This document shows positions 1 through 4,662 of a stretch of 5,991 nt of DNA, piece by piece. The stretch is taken from the NCBI GenBank assembly GCA_029880065.1, contig JAOUPD010000070.1:1-5991 (forward strand), given 5' to 3'. The notes beneath the pieces were generated by a model. The model searched no databases and had not been told where the DNA came from. It saw only the letters and a list, made by a program, of their open reading frames with translations. The stretch comes from Hadesarchaea archaeon. GTDB lineage: Archaea > Hadarchaeota > Hadarchaeia > Hadarchaeales > Hadarchaeaceae. The translations under genes and the position numbers were made by a program. Within the stretch, counting starts at the first letter, position 1. Every line of letters starts with the position of its first letter.

Positions 1-133
1 CGGTACCCCGATAAAATGATTCTTTGACTTCAAGCTTCAGCTCCCCCTGCTTAAATTTCTTCCCAAGTAACTCTGGATCGCAGACCACGACGAGCACCTC
101 GCCCTGAGTTCGGACCACTCTGAGGGAGGGCAA
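1..133 (-). CDS. DUF424 family protein, N-terminal part (cut by window edge)
   Basis: This is the first 44 codons of a small archaeal protein; the rest lies beyond position 1. The visible protein reads roughly MPSLRVVRTQGEVLVV, then VCDPELLGKKF, then a GELKLEV strand and ESFYRGT. The 'CD.ELLGKKF...L.V...FY.G' pattern is what I know from the DUF424 family, small archaeal proteins of unknown function. I chose the TTG start at 131-133 because a GAGGAG ribosome binding site (143-148) lies 9 nt upstream. The in-frame GTG at residue 6 has no such site. The gene starts 2 bp after the aIF2 beta stop codon, so it is probably the third gene of that operon. No function is assigned. Recognition is by eye from about 44 residues; the family call is fairly sure, the start less so. 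Confidence 0.75.
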   Translation of the reverse strand, partial: MPSLRVVRTQGEVLVVVCDPELLGKKFKQGELKLEVKESFYRGT

Positions 134-135
134 GG

Positions 136-546
136 CTAAACGCTCCTCATCGACGCTCTAGCACCACATGCCTCGCACCGTAGAATGTAAAATCGTTCGC
201 GTCGCTCAAGTCTAGTATCGGGCTTTCCGCACTCGCGACAGAGCACGAATTCCTCAACATAACGTCGGATGCGCTCGTCCACGGCTGTATTCAAAAATTT
301 CCCCTGGAAGATAGCCTGGGTTCCCTCGATGTTGCCAGCCACCCCCAGCTCTCGGAGTAGATATTTAATGAGATGTTCAGGTTCGCGGTTGAGGGCGCTT
401 GCGATGTTCCGAAAATTCCGGAGGATTGTGCGGTTCCCAACAATCGACACTTCTGCCTCAGGGATTTGGAAGCGAGAACTCTCTAACACCGCTTTTGGGA
501 CCTGTTCGAGGGCGCGGTCAAGCAGTTTTTCGTAGTCTTCACTCAT
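136..546 (-). CDS. eif2b: Translation initiation factor aIF2, beta subunit
   Basis: This is the beta subunit of the archaeal heterotrimeric initiation factor aIF2, which carries methionyl initiator tRNA to the small ribosomal subunit. At 136 residues it has the usual length of the archaeal family. The N-terminal helix (MSEDYEKLLDRAL) matches the segment that docks on the gamma subunit. The central alpha/beta domain (about 25-100) contains the family signature GNRTILRNF (37-45) and the stretch HLIKYLLRELG. The C-terminal zinc ribbon has its four cysteines as two CxxC pairs, C103/C106 and C124/C127, all intact. Its ATG overlaps the stop of the OB-fold gene upstream (ATGA, 543-546), so the two are probably translated together. 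DUF424 follows after 2 bp. The call is close to certain. Confidence 0.97.
   Translation of the reverse strand: MSEDYEKLLDRALEQVPKAVLESSRFQIPEAEVSIVGNRTILRNFRNIASALNREPEHLIKYLLRELGVAGNIEGTQAIFQGKFLNTAVDERIRRYVEEFVLCRECGKPDTRLERRERFYILRCEACGARASMRSV
143..148 (-). promoter_or_regulatory. Ribosome binding site GAGGAG for the DUF424 gene
   Basis: On the minus strand GAGGAG lies inside the last codons of aIF2 beta, 9 nt before the TTG start at 133. It decides the choice of a TTG start over the GTG five codons further in, and suggests translation coupled to aIF2 beta. Confidence 0.5.
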
Positions 547-1280
547 CCCAATCGCCTGAACCTGCCCGCACGAGGCTCGAATATTTCTCCGTCCACGATC
601 AGCACACGGAGAGCATCCTCTACATCGGCTTGGTGAAGGTCGAGTTCAGCTGCTATGTCTGTGGGCGCTGCCCCCTCTCCCTTGTCGAGCTTCTCGATCG
701 CAAGGATTACCCGCTTTTTAGTTTCGTCGGGCACCTCGGGCAACGGAGGCGCTTCTACCTCATCTATGGTCTCAATTGTTGGTCCCACTTCTGGAGAAGT
801 CGGGGAGACCTCTATCTGCAGCTGTCGTGGCTCGAGCTTTGCTTCTTGCTTTGGCTGCGGCCGTACCCCCTGCGCTAGAGCCAGCCTCCGCGCGCGCAGA
901 ATCTCGAGTTCTCGCACGAGTTCCCAGTTTGGGTCTTCGACACGAAAGATAAGATCGGGCACGAGGTATACTTCCCCCTCAAACTCCCGCACGCGTCCTA
1001 TGACATCGAGGAGGTCCCCCATCTTGAAGGCCGCAAGCTCGGGCACACCTTCCCGCCAAGCTCGAAGGCTTATGGTTTCGCTTCCGTCATCGAGGCGAAG
1101 CGTGGCATAACCCTGATCATCCCTCACAAATTTATCCACGACCGTGCCTAACACTCGGGCGCGGGGGATGTGCTGGCCCCAGGGGGTAAGTAGGTAACTG
1201 GGCTCGGTACCCTCGGGCGAGCGGACGTACTGGCCACGCACTAGGTCCTCAATTTTGAGTTTATATGCAGTCGAGAGCAT
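543..1280 (-). CDS. OB-fold / winged-helix nucleic-acid-binding protein, RPA32-like
   Basis: From the ATG at 1280 this gives 245 residues. Residues about 38-115 look like an OB fold: RARVLGTVVDKFV, a YATLRLDDGSETISLRAW strand pair, a GDLLDVIGRV strand and GEVYLVPDLIF. After a helix (about 120-137) comes a proline- and glutamate-rich linker (138-183). The C-terminus (about 184-245) resembles a winged helix: KKRVILAIEKLD, GAAPTDIAAEL, ADVEDALRVLIVDGEIF. OB plus winged helix is the layout of RPA32/Stn1-type single-strand-DNA-binding subunits and of archaeal RPA-associated proteins, so a role in replication or repair is the best guess; RNA binding is not excluded. A TTG at 1304 would add 8 residues. 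I prefer ATG 1280 because a GTGAT element (SD-like) precedes it and the TATA-like box at about 1310 is too close to the TTG. First gene of the aIF2 beta operon. Confidence 0.72.
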   Translation of the reverse strand: MLSTAYKLKIEDLVRGQYVRSPEGTEPSYLLTPWGQHIPRARVLGTVVDKFVRDDQGYATLRLDDGSETISLRAWREGVPELAAFKMGDLLDVIGRVREFEGEVYLVPDLIFRVEDPNWELVRELEILRARRLALAQGVRPQPKQEAKLEPRQLQIEVSPTSPEVGPTIETIDEVEAPPLPEVPDETKKRVILAIEKLDKGEGAAPTDIAAELDLHQADVEDALRVLIVDGEIFEPRAGRFRRLG

Positions 1281-1306
1281 TTTATCACTGAATATTCGAG
1301 GCAAAT

Positions 1307-1314
1307 CCTTAAAG
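1307..1314. promoter_or_regulatory. Near-palindromic TATA-like box shared by divergent genes
   Basis: CCTTAAAG has a TTAA core and reads CTTTAAGG on the other strand. Its centre is about 25 bp before the plus-strand ATG at 1335 (cgi121) and about 30 bp before the minus-strand ATG at 1280 (OB-fold gene). Archaeal transcription starts lie roughly 25 bp past the TATA centre, so both mRNAs would be leaderless or nearly so. This is inference from spacing. An alternative AATATT at 1291-1296 could serve the plus strand. Confidence 0.35.
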
Positions 1315-1334
1315 AGCCTTCTATGGTGTCGGGT

Positions 1335-1880
1335 ATGTTTGAGCTAAGCGGTGCGTTCGGCAAGCGCGTCGTGGGTGTGGTCGGTGGGAGAGCTAGAATG
1401 GATGATGTCGACGAATTCTTGAGGAAGCTTGCTAAGATAGACAAAAAAAATCGAACTACCAGCCAAGTGTTCGAAGCTTCGAGCATAGCCGGCAAAGAAC
1501 ACTTGGTACACGCTGCTCACCTTGCCCTCATTGCTCAAGCCACGAAAAAGAACTTCGCTAGCTCGCTCCATATCGAACTCTTCTGCTGGGTAGCCGCAGA
1601 GCGACAGATCGCGCGCGCATTTGAGAAGGTTGGTTTGCACAAGGGTAGCAAAGACTTGGCAATTCTAATTTTGGGGGATTCGCGTGCACGAGTGAAGCAG
1701 GCATCGGTCAACATTCGTCGCGAGTTGGGCATAAAACGTGACGATGATGTGCTCGATGTGACGCGGAAAAAAGTTTCAAAGCTGCTTAAGGTCTTTTCGA
1801 TACCAAAGGATGAACTGAAAATTGCGCCAATCCAAAAACTTGTGCTAGAACAGATAGCGCTCTTAGCCCTAGAAAAATAG
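1335..1880 (+). CDS. cgi121: KEOPS complex subunit Cgi121
   Basis: Cgi121 belongs to the KEOPS complex (Kae1, Bud32, Cgi121, Pcc1), which transfers the threonylcarbamoyl group to A37 of ANN-decoding tRNAs. In the family it contacts Bud32 and helps recruit tRNA through its 3' end. This 181-residue protein shows the family pattern: an N-terminal strand region with a DVDEFLRKL helix, SQVFEASSIAGKEHLVHAAHLAL (about 43-65 in parts), the helix with SLHIELFCWVAAERQIARAF (E89, R90, Q91 are the conserved 'ERQI.A' signature), a DLAILILG strand, and a long C-terminal tail of charged helix. I chose the ATG at 1335, giving the MFELSGAFGKRVV start typical of the family. The ATG at 1323 would add four residues but lies only about 12 bp from the TATA-like box. 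No other KEOPS gene is in the window. The last codons converge on the operon from the right. Confidence 0.88.
   Translation: MFELSGAFGKRVVGVVGGRARMDDVDEFLRKLAKIDKKNRTTSQVFEASSIAGKEHLVHAAHLALIAQATKKNFASSLHIELFCWVAAERQIARAFEKVGLHKGSKDLAILILGDSRARVKQASVNIRRELGIKRDDDVLDVTRKKVSKLLKVFSIPKDELKIAPIQKLVLEQIALLALEK
1873..1877 (-). terminator. Possible T-tract terminator of the minus-strand cation operon
   Basis: Read on the minus strand this is TATTTTTCT, starting 7 nt past the stop of the 95-residue gene. Archaeal intrinsic termination needs a T-rich tract and no hairpin. Five Ts are a weak tract, and it lies inside the end of cgi121. Tentative. Confidence 0.2.
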
Positions 1881-1883
1881 GCC

Positions 1884-2171
1884 TTACCCGAGAAGTTTTT
1901 CGAATCCCTCATCCTTAACTACGGTGGTAATCTTGGCGCATGCAGGCATAATCGGCTTTTCCGAGGTCACGAGTTTGCCTTCTTCATCGATCGACACGTA
2001 TTTAGCTTTCAAGAGTTCCTTTGCCTCGACTGCAATACACAGGAGCTCCGCCTCGGTCCCGGTATAAACGTAGTAGTAATGCTTGCCCTTGAGGTTAAGG
2101 TAGAACAGCCACCCTTGACTGCGCGCGATGTTTACTACGTCCTCAAGGTCCTTACACCACATGATTTTCAT
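1884..2171 (-). CDS. Conserved-looking 95-residue protein of unknown function
   Basis: I do not recognise the family. The protein has no signal peptide and no membrane segment, and looks like a small soluble alpha/beta domain. There is an N-terminal helix (about 8-19), then an aromatic strand pair (WLFYLNLKGKHYYYVY, 21-36), a strand ELLCIAVEAKELL (42-54), a KYVSIDEEGKLV hairpin (57-68) and a terminal helix. Cysteines are at 6, 45 and 78, not in a metal-site spacing. It is the last gene of the operon. Its GGGGTGA ribosome binding site (2176-2182) contains the stop of the TrkA_C gene, and the start lies only 4 bp after that stop. The tight coupling and ordinary codon pattern argue that it is real and works with the transporter genes. 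A second ATG three codons in (MW) is possible. The stop is 3 bp from that of cgi121. Confidence 0.8.
   Translation of the reverse strand: MKIMWCKDLEDVVNIARSQGWLFYLNLKGKHYYYVYTGTEAELLCIAVEAKELLKAKYVSIDEEGKLVTSEKPIMPACAKITTVVKDEGFEKLLG
1896..1900 (+). terminator. Possible T-tract terminator of cgi121
   Basis: GTTTTTCG begins 15 nt after the cgi121 stop, inside the last codons of the convergent gene. It is the only T-run close downstream. It mirrors the T-tract at 1873-1877, but five Ts alone are weak evidence. Confidence 0.2.
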
Positions 2172-2175
2172 CTTT

Positions 2176-2182
2176 TCACCCC
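2176..2182 (-). promoter_or_regulatory. Ribosome binding site overlapping the upstream stop codon
   Basis: GGGGTGA on the minus strand includes the TGA stop of the double TrkA_C gene and lies 4 nt before the ATG at 2171. It points to translational coupling and fixes the start of the 95-residue protein. Confidence 0.55.
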
Positions 2183-3336
2183 GCGGCCGCCTTCTTCACC
2201 TTCTGAACACCGCGCTGAGAACCTCGTATGATTAACGAATCACCAGCAAGAATTCGAGTACGCCTGCTAGGATCAAACATATAACGCCCGCCCCGCTTTA
2301 TCATCAGCACGTATGCCCCCATTGTTGTCCATAGGTTAAGCTCTTTTAGAGATTTACCCACAAAATTTGAATGCTCCGCAACATTGACTCTACCTATTTG
2401 TTCATCAGCCTCAGCCAGAGCTCGGGAGAACACCGGGTGCAAACCGACCCTCCGAGTCACCACATCCGCAATCGAAACAGCTGCATCGGATATTTGCTCC
2501 ATAGACCTGACCATCTGTAACAAGCCGTTGAGTCTTGCCACGTTTCGTTCCCACTTTGCTGCCTTAAGCGTGGCGAGCCAGAGCTTATAGCTGAGCTTAT
2601 CGAATTTTTCTTCGGCTTCCATTACTTCCTCAGCAATCTCACTGGACCTGAATAAGATCGAGGAATACGCCATGTCAACCATCAAACTGCTTAGATCGCG
2701 CATCTCAGCTAGGGCTTTCCTGATCGACGGCAATCTCCGCTCGGGTGCCCAAACCTCTCTACGAATACAGGCCATCTTAAATAGAATCGCGATGCCGTCT
2801 GGGGGCCCCTTCACAATGAGCGCATCGCCAACGCGCACCTCGGTATCCTTTTGCGGGAGAACTATCCATAATTTGCCCCGTTTTATGGCGAATATCCAAA
2901 TACCTATACTTGAGGGTAACTTCAGCTCGTAAAATTTCTTGCCGACAAGTACCGAGCCTTCACCCACTTCAACCCAAGCGATTTTCTCATCGGCCGTTCG
3001 GAGGGCATCACGTGCTACAGGGTGGATTTCGATTCCCATTCGGACCAAGTCAGCGATATCACCGGTGGCATTTGAGATTGCCTCTGCCGCACTCGCAACC
3101 TGAAGAATTCCAGTTATTTTCCGGGCTTCACGAACGTTTCGTGTCACGACTGCGGCAATCGTTCTGATTTGATACATGAGACTATCCATTCGAGTTTCAA
3201 GTTCGTGCACACGGTCCGCAAGCTCATCGTTCTCGAAGAGCACCGCCGCGTAGGAGAGGTCTATCATAAGATCTGAGACATCCTTCATTTCGGTTAGGAG
3301 CTCTCGCACGCTCTTGGGTTTAAAAGATTCGGGCAT
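2176..3336 (-). CDS. Tandem PhoU-like / TrkA_C (RCK_C) regulatory protein
   Basis: A soluble 386-residue protein made of two similar halves. Each half has a PhoU-like helical part followed by a TrkA_C (RCK_C) domain. Half 1: helices about 8-112, starting SVRELLTEMKDVSDLMIDLSY; TrkA_C about 115-190 with VGKKFYELKLPSSIGIWIFA and VRVGDALIVKG. Half 2: helices about 203-307, starting SIRKALAEMRDLSSLMVDMAY; TrkA_C about 312-382 with VGKSLKELNL, GAYVLMIKRGGR and AGDSLIIRG. The paired starts (LxEM+DxSxLMxDxxY) show the duplication plainly. TrkA_C domains bind small ligands and regulate ion channels and transporters; PhoU-like helices regulate phosphate uptake or bind metal clusters. There is no membrane helix and no RCK_N nucleotide domain. 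It follows two MgtE-type subunits by 4 bp, so I infer a cytosolic gating or assembly subunit for them. A GGGAG site (3346-3350) supports the ATG at 3336. Domains are clear; ligand and target are inferred. Confidence 0.88.
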   Translation of the reverse strand: MPESFKPKSVRELLTEMKDVSDLMIDLSYAAVLFENDELADRVHELETRMDSLMYQIRTIAAVVTRNVREARKITGILQVASAAEAISNATGDIADLVRMGIEIHPVARDALRTADEKIAWVEVGEGSVLVGKKFYELKLPSSIGIWIFAIKRGKLWIVLPQKDTEVRVGDALIVKGPPDGIAILFKMACIRREVWAPERRLPSIRKALAEMRDLSSLMVDMAYSSILFRSSEIAEEVMEAEEKFDKLSYKLWLATLKAAKWERNVARLNGLLQMVRSMEQISDAAVSIADVVTRRVGLHPVFSRALAEADEQIGRVNVAEHSNFVGKSLKELNLWTTMGAYVLMIKRGGRYMFDPSRRTRILAGDSLIIRGSQRGVQKVKKAAAG

Positions 3337-3340
3337 GTTT

Positions 3341-3901
3341 CTACACTCCCACTATTATTATTGCCACCAATAAACACGTTACGCCCAGCACATCTCCGAC
3401 TGAGGTTACGATGGGTATTACCACATTGTCCGGATCCAAGCCACCCCTGAATGAAACGAACGCCGATGTAATCGTTACTACTATCACGGCGGCGGTTAAC
3501 GCTATGCCTGCGATGAAGAACGCGAGCGCTAGGGAAAGCGAGCGAGCGAGTGGTATACCTGACACATACGCGAACGCGAAAAATATCGCGCCGATGAGTG
3601 AGAAGATAATGAAGCTGACCAGCGATGAGGCAGCCATGTTCCTCCGTAGCACTCGCTGCCCGCTCAATCTCGGCTCCAACGTGCCTAGGTGAAGTGCGGA
3701 GGTGAGCCGGGCGCCGAGGATACTCCCGATGTTTCCCCCTATTCCATTAATTGGCGGGATCATCATAAGAATTATGGGTAGCTCGGCGATTTTTTGGATG
3801 CTTGAGTTCAGCATGTAGCCCGCAACGAGTGATATAATAATTCCTGCTGTTAGCACCGGGAAGCTCTCGAGCACTATTCGTTTGACACGGTAAATGGCCA
3901 T
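3341..3901 (-). CDS. MgtE-type divalent cation transporter, membrane subunit B
   Basis: A 186-residue membrane protein equal to the transmembrane domain of MgtE (Mg2+ channel/transporter family, SLC41-related). Five hydrophobic segments can be placed at about 12-31, 40-60, 92-112, 122-148 and 162-184. Family motifs are present: MIPPINGIGGNIGSILGARL (47-66) with the following TSALHLG and EPRL, and GLDPDNVVIPIVTSVGDVLG (154-173). D170 appears to match the last-helix aspartate that binds Mg2+ in the bacterial pore (inference). The N-terminal MgtE_N and CBS gating domains of bacterial MgtE are absent. It is paralogous to the gene 3 bp upstream, sharing MIPP..G..GNI, RL..AL..G..EPRL and DPDN, so a heterodimer is likely. 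The start ATG at 3901 follows the neighbour's stop as TGA-AAA-ATG, with GGTGGTGTGA as ribosome binding site. The substrate, Mg2+ or another divalent cation, cannot be read from sequence. Confidence 0.88.
   Translation of the reverse strand: MAIYRVKRIVLESFPVLTAGIIISLVAGYMLNSSIQKIAELPIILMMIPPINGIGGNIGSILGARLTSALHLGTLEPRLSGQRVLRRNMAASSLVSFIIFSLIGAIFFAFAYVSGIPLARSLSLALAFFIAGIALTAAVIVVTITSAFVSFRGGLDPDNVVIPIVTSVGDVLGVTCLLVAIIIVGV
3346..3350 (-). promoter_or_regulatory. Ribosome binding site GGGAG for the tandem TrkA_C gene
   Basis: GGGAG on the minus strand lies within the last codons of MgtE subunit B, 9 nt before the ATG at 3336. It supports that start and coupled translation. Confidence 0.5.
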
Positions 3902-3904
3902 TTT

Positions 3905-3914
3905 TCACACCACC
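3905..3914 (-). promoter_or_regulatory. Ribosome binding site containing the stop codon of MgtE subunit A
   Basis: GGTGGTGTGA on the minus strand ends in the TGA stop of subunit A and lies 3 nt before the ATG of subunit B. This favours coupled, roughly equal synthesis of the two subunits, as expected for a heteromer. Confidence 0.5.
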
Positions 3915-4480
3915 AGAAGCACAGCTAGGTAGATACAAGCTATGGTCACGAAGTCCCCAATCGTCGCCATCGTCGGGCTAGTGATGTTATCAGGATCCCA
4001 ACCCCGTGCGTAGGATTTTACAGCCACGAAAACAGTTAGGAGGGCGAGAATCAACCCCGAAAGAAAGCCCGCAAAAACAGCTATCGCTATTAGTTTTACC
4101 ATTAGCTCGAGTACGCCAATCGTGGGGGCGCTGGTTAACAAATTCACTCCGAAGGCAAAGACCCCGATAATGGCGGACGCGATAATGCTGAGAATTAAAG
4201 AGGAAGTTAAATTGACCTTGATTTCGGCGGACAGCGTCAGGCGCGGCTCGATTAATCCAGCGTTTAGTGCTGTCCCGAGGCGCGAAGCTAGGGCGCCGTT
4301 GATGTTTCCCCGGAGACCGAGTAGAGGCGGAATCATTACGATTAGTCCGGGAAGTAGGGTAGTGAAGTATCCCTGCATCTCCTCAAACACCTTGCCGGCA
4401 CCGAGCTCGATGAGAGCGCACATGAACAAGATGGAAAGTCCTGGAGCCACGATGGAGCGAATGCTTACCTCTCGGGCCAT
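3905..4480 (-). CDS. MgtE-type divalent cation transporter, membrane subunit A
   Basis: First gene of the operon, 191 residues from the ATG at 4480. It is a second MgtE transmembrane domain, with hydrophobic segments at about 10-27, 41-57, 93-113, 125-153 and 173-191. Motifs are LIVMIPPLLGLRGNINGALA (46-65) followed by SRLGTALNAG and EPRL, and GWDPDNITSPTMATIGDF (160-177). Asp176 is the likely counterpart of D170 in subunit B. Here RGN replaces the GGN of subunit B, so the two copies have diverged. No MgtE_N or CBS domain is present. In many archaea a related protein joins two such domains in one chain; here they are separate genes. A GTG at 4489 would add three residues, but it lies inside the GGTGA ribosome binding site (4486-4490), which is 5 nt before the ATG, so I prefer the ATG. 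It likely acts with subunit B as a pump-independent cation channel or exchanger in the cell membrane; the direction of transport is not readable. Confidence 0.87.
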   Translation of the reverse strand: MAREVSIRSIVAPGLSILFMCALIELGAGKVFEEMQGYFTTLLPGLIVMIPPLLGLRGNINGALASRLGTALNAGLIEPRLTLSAEIKVNLTSSLILSIIASAIIGVFAFGVNLLTSAPTIGVLELMVKLIAIAVFAGFLSGLILALLTVFVAVKSYARGWDPDNITSPTMATIGDFVTIACIYLAVLLVV

Positions 4481-4485
4481 CGTTC

Positions 4486-4490
4486 TCACC
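4486..4490 (-). promoter_or_regulatory. Ribosome binding site GGTGA of the cation operon
   Basis: GGTGA on the minus strand lies 5 nt before the ATG at 4480 and covers the rival GTG start at 4489, so it decides the start of MgtE subunit A. Confidence 0.5.
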
Positions 4491-4511
4491 GAAAGCCCTT
4501 GGCTGCTTTCC

Positions 4512-4518
4512 TATAAAA
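4512..4518 (-). promoter_or_regulatory. TATA box of the MgtE/TrkA_C operon
   Basis: On the minus strand this reads TTTTATA. Its centre is about 35 nt before the ATG at 4480, placing the transcription start near 4490 with a leader of about 10 nt. That leader just contains the GGTGA site. It is the best TATA-like match upstream of the operon. Confidence 0.5.
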
Positions 4519-4521
4519 GGG

Positions 4522-4535
4522 GAAACTTAAGTTTC
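4522..4535. promoter_or_regulatory. 14-bp perfect palindrome, candidate operator
   Basis: GAAACTTAAGTTTC is identical to its own reverse complement over all 14 bases. It starts 3 bp upstream of the operon's TATA-like box, so it overlaps the place where TFB contacts the BRE. A dimeric regulator bound here could block or aid initiation. The regulator is unknown; no regulator gene is in the window. That the palindrome exists is certain, that it is an operator is inference. Confidence 0.45.
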
Positions 4536-4596
4536 ACTAAATTTTTTTTGTATAGTGTGAAGGAGTTTGAACCCCAGATTTGTACCCTCTAGAATC

Positions 4597-4606
4597 TTTC
4601 CGGAAA
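4597..4606. repeat. 10-bp perfect palindrome in the divergent intergenic region
   Basis: TTTCCGGAAA is a perfect palindrome, about 57 bp before the CopB-like start and just upstream of its A-rich promoter region. It could be a regulator half-site pair. At this length it may also be chance. Confidence 0.3.
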
Positions 4607-4628
4607 ATCTCGGCAAGAAAAAAATAAG

Positions 4629-4650
4629 TTTATCCTCTCCTCAATTATAA
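4629..4650 (+). promoter_or_regulatory. Promoter region of the CopB-like ATPase gene
   Basis: Two TATA-like elements follow a run of seven As (4618-4624). TTTAT at 4629-4633 would place a transcription start near 4656, fitting the ATG at 4663. TTATAA at 4645-4650 would place it near 4673, fitting the ATG at 4678. The sequence does not decide between them. Confidence 0.4.
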
Positions 4651-4653
4651 GTT

Positions 4654-4657
4654 GGAG
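4654..4657 (+). promoter_or_regulatory. Ribosome binding site GGAG of the CopB-like gene
   Basis: GGAG lies 5 nt before the ATG at 4663 and favours that start. The ATG at 4678 has only a GGGGTT stretch close in front. An in-frame TAA at 4648-4650 rules out any start further upstream. Confidence 0.45.
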
Positions 4658-4662
4658 TTAGG

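Noticed and set aside
399..878. Long plus-strand open frame across aIF2 beta and the OB-fold gene
   Set aside because: It lies antisense to two clearly recognisable genes, has no family features, and its sequence looks like a reverse-complement shadow.
655..1110. Plus-strand open frame rich in Ser, Arg and Thr
   Set aside because: Low-complexity composition typical of an antisense shadow; it lies wholly inside the OB-fold gene.
1281..1304. TTG start at 1304 for the OB-fold protein
   Set aside because: It would place the start about 6 bp from the only good TATA-like box and lacks a well-spaced ribosome binding site; the ATG at 1280 fits both. Not fully excluded.
4562..4576. GGAGTTTGAACCCCA resembling a tRNA T-arm, which could have marked a tRNA or integration site
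   Set aside because: The invariant C at position 56 is missing on the plus strand, the T-stem does not pair on either strand, and there is no anticodon or D-arm nearby.
4122..4592. Plus-strand 156-codon frame over MgtE subunit A and the intergenic region
   Set aside because: Antisense to a gene with clear MgtE motifs; most of it mirrors that gene, and no start signal or family pattern is visible.
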